From Lentzea aerocolonigenes (GTDB lineage Bacteria; Actinomycetota; Actinomycetes; Mycobacteriales; Pseudonocardiaceae): a stretch of 6,269 nucleotides of DNA. The notes under the pieces are model-generated. The model was not told the DNA's origin. It did no database searches and saw only the letters and a list, made by a program, of their open reading frames with translations. Below, one piece after another: positions 5,474 to 6,269 of the stretch. The stretch's first letter is position 1, and each line of letters starts with the position of its first letter. Location of the stretch: positions 1-6,269 of the forward strand of contig NZ_JYJG01000476.1 in assembly GCF_000955955.1 (NCBI RefSeq). The letters are read 5' to 3'. Both the position numbers and the translations under genes were made by a program.

Positions 5474-6238
5474 ATGCGCGCCGTCGAGATCAGACCTGGG
5501 GTCCGGATCCGCTGGGTCGAAGTGCCGGGTGCCACGCCCGCCCGCGTGTACCTCCACGGCCTCGGCGCGTCGTCGGCGCCCTACTACGCCGAAGCCGTCG
5601 CGCACCCGCTGCTCGCCGGCCGCCGCAGCCTGATGATGGACCTGCTCGGCTTCGGCATCAGCGACCGCCCCACCGGATTCGCCTACTCCCTCGAAGGCCA
5701 CGCCGACGCCCTCGCGGTGGCGCTGGCCAAGATCGGGCTGCGACGCAGCGAGATCATCGGCCACAGCATGGGCGGCGCCGTCGCCATCGTGCTCGCCGCC
5801 CGCCACCCCGAGATGGTCCGCTCGCTCGTCCTCGTCGACCCGCACGTCGACCCCGCCACCCCTGCCCTCGGCGCACCCGGCAGCCGGGGCATCGCCGCCT
5901 ACGGTGAAGCGGACTTCCTCTCCCACGGCTTCGAGCGCGTGCTGCGCGACGTCGGCCCGCACTGGGCCGCCACCATGCGCATGGCCGGCCGCGAAGCCCT
6001 CTACCGCAGTGCCGTCGACCTGGTCCGCGGCACGCACCCGACGATGCGGAAGCTGTTGCTGGAACTGGAGATCCCGCGCGTCTTCCTGCACCCCGAGGAC
6101 GCCCCGCCCTCCGGAGCCCGCGAGCTCGCCGCCGCCGGTGTCCAGGTCATCCCGGTGCCCAACGCAGGCCACAACATCATGATCGACAACGTCGAGGGCT
6201 TCGCCCGCGCGGTCGCCCAGCAGCGCCTGTCCGTCTAG
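5474..6238 (+). CDS. Alpha/beta hydrolase
   Basis: This 254-aa cytoplasmic serine hydrolase of the alpha/beta fold would be an esterase, lipase or C-C-bond hydrolase type; the substrate is unknown. The oxyanion-hole HG is in VYLHGLGASS (H28-G29). The DLLGFGISDRP stretch (56-66) is the typical loop after strand 4. The nucleophile elbow is GHSMGG with S98, and the catalytic His is H233 in NAGHNIM. The acid is most likely D209 in FLHPEDAPP, where relatives usually have GxxD; E208 or D122 (VDP) are alternatives. There is no signal peptide. ATG 5474 is well supported by GGGGAGAG (5464-5471). The gene follows the membrane protein by 82 bases, a gap that holds a possible promoter, so it may be a separate unit. 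After its stop only 31 unremarkable bases remain. Confidence 0.9.
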   Translation: MRAVEIRPGVRIRWVEVPGATPARVYLHGLGASSAPYYAEAVAHPLLAGRRSLMMDLLGFGISDRPTGFAYSLEGHADALAVALAKIGLRRSEIIGHSMGGAVAIVLAARHPEMVRSLVLVDPHVDPATPALGAPGSRGIAAYGEADFLSHGFERVLRDVGPHWAATMRMAGREALYRSAVDLVRGTHPTMRKLLLELEIPRVFLHPEDAPPSGARELAAAGVQVIPVPNAGHNIMIDNVEGFARAVAQQRLSV

Positions 6239-6269
6239 ACGGTTGATTCCAAGGGTCGGCAGCCACGGA

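Noticed and set aside
5339..6172. Minus-strand open frame of 277 codons opposite the alpha/beta hydrolase
   Set aside because: It is Gly/Ala/Val/Asp-rich without motifs, while the plus strand has a full serine hydrolase triad and a good ribosome binding site.
6239..6269. Tail after the hydrolase searched for a terminator or a new gene
   Set aside because: Only 31 bases remain and no stem or start with a ribosome binding site is visible.

Overview
The window is high-GC DNA with strong third-position G/C bias, GTG starts beside ATG starts, few Shine-Dalgarno sites and hairpin terminators without a U-tract. This points to an actinomycete. The protein mix (secreted M14 carboxypeptidase with a P domain, DinB/DUF664 protein, TetR-controlled flavin monooxygenase) would suit the Pseudonocardiales, but that rank is a guess. 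I see no RNA genes, CRISPR array, transposase or attachment site. No gene-free stretch exceeds about 105 bases.

Left arm, minus strand (1-1274): a class I SAM-dependent methyltransferase is followed closely by a DinB/DUF664 protein that runs off the left edge. The methyltransferase N-terminus lies in a different frame from its SAM-binding core, so the gene carries a frameshifting lesion near 1183-1192.

Centre (1327-3058): on the plus strand, divergent from the methyltransferase, lies a secreted prepro zinc carboxypeptidase of family M14. Its peptidase domain is complete, but its C-terminal P domain sits in the +1 frame. This is a second lesion, near 2719-2736. A perfect 13-bp stem hairpin closes this gene and the convergent monooxygenase gene.

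Right arm (3029-6269): a minus-strand FAD-dependent monooxygenase is divergent from a plus-strand TetR regulator. The 84-base gap between them holds two near-identical inverted operators (TTAC-N10-GTAA) and a good candidate promoter, forming a self-contained repressor/oxidoreductase switch. Downstream of tetR are a small five-helix membrane protein and an alpha/beta hydrolase with its own ribosome binding site and a possible promoter.

No wholly new system is evident. The best leads are the switch around 4252-4318 and the two frameshifts in neighbouring genes, which are either real decay or assembly errors.
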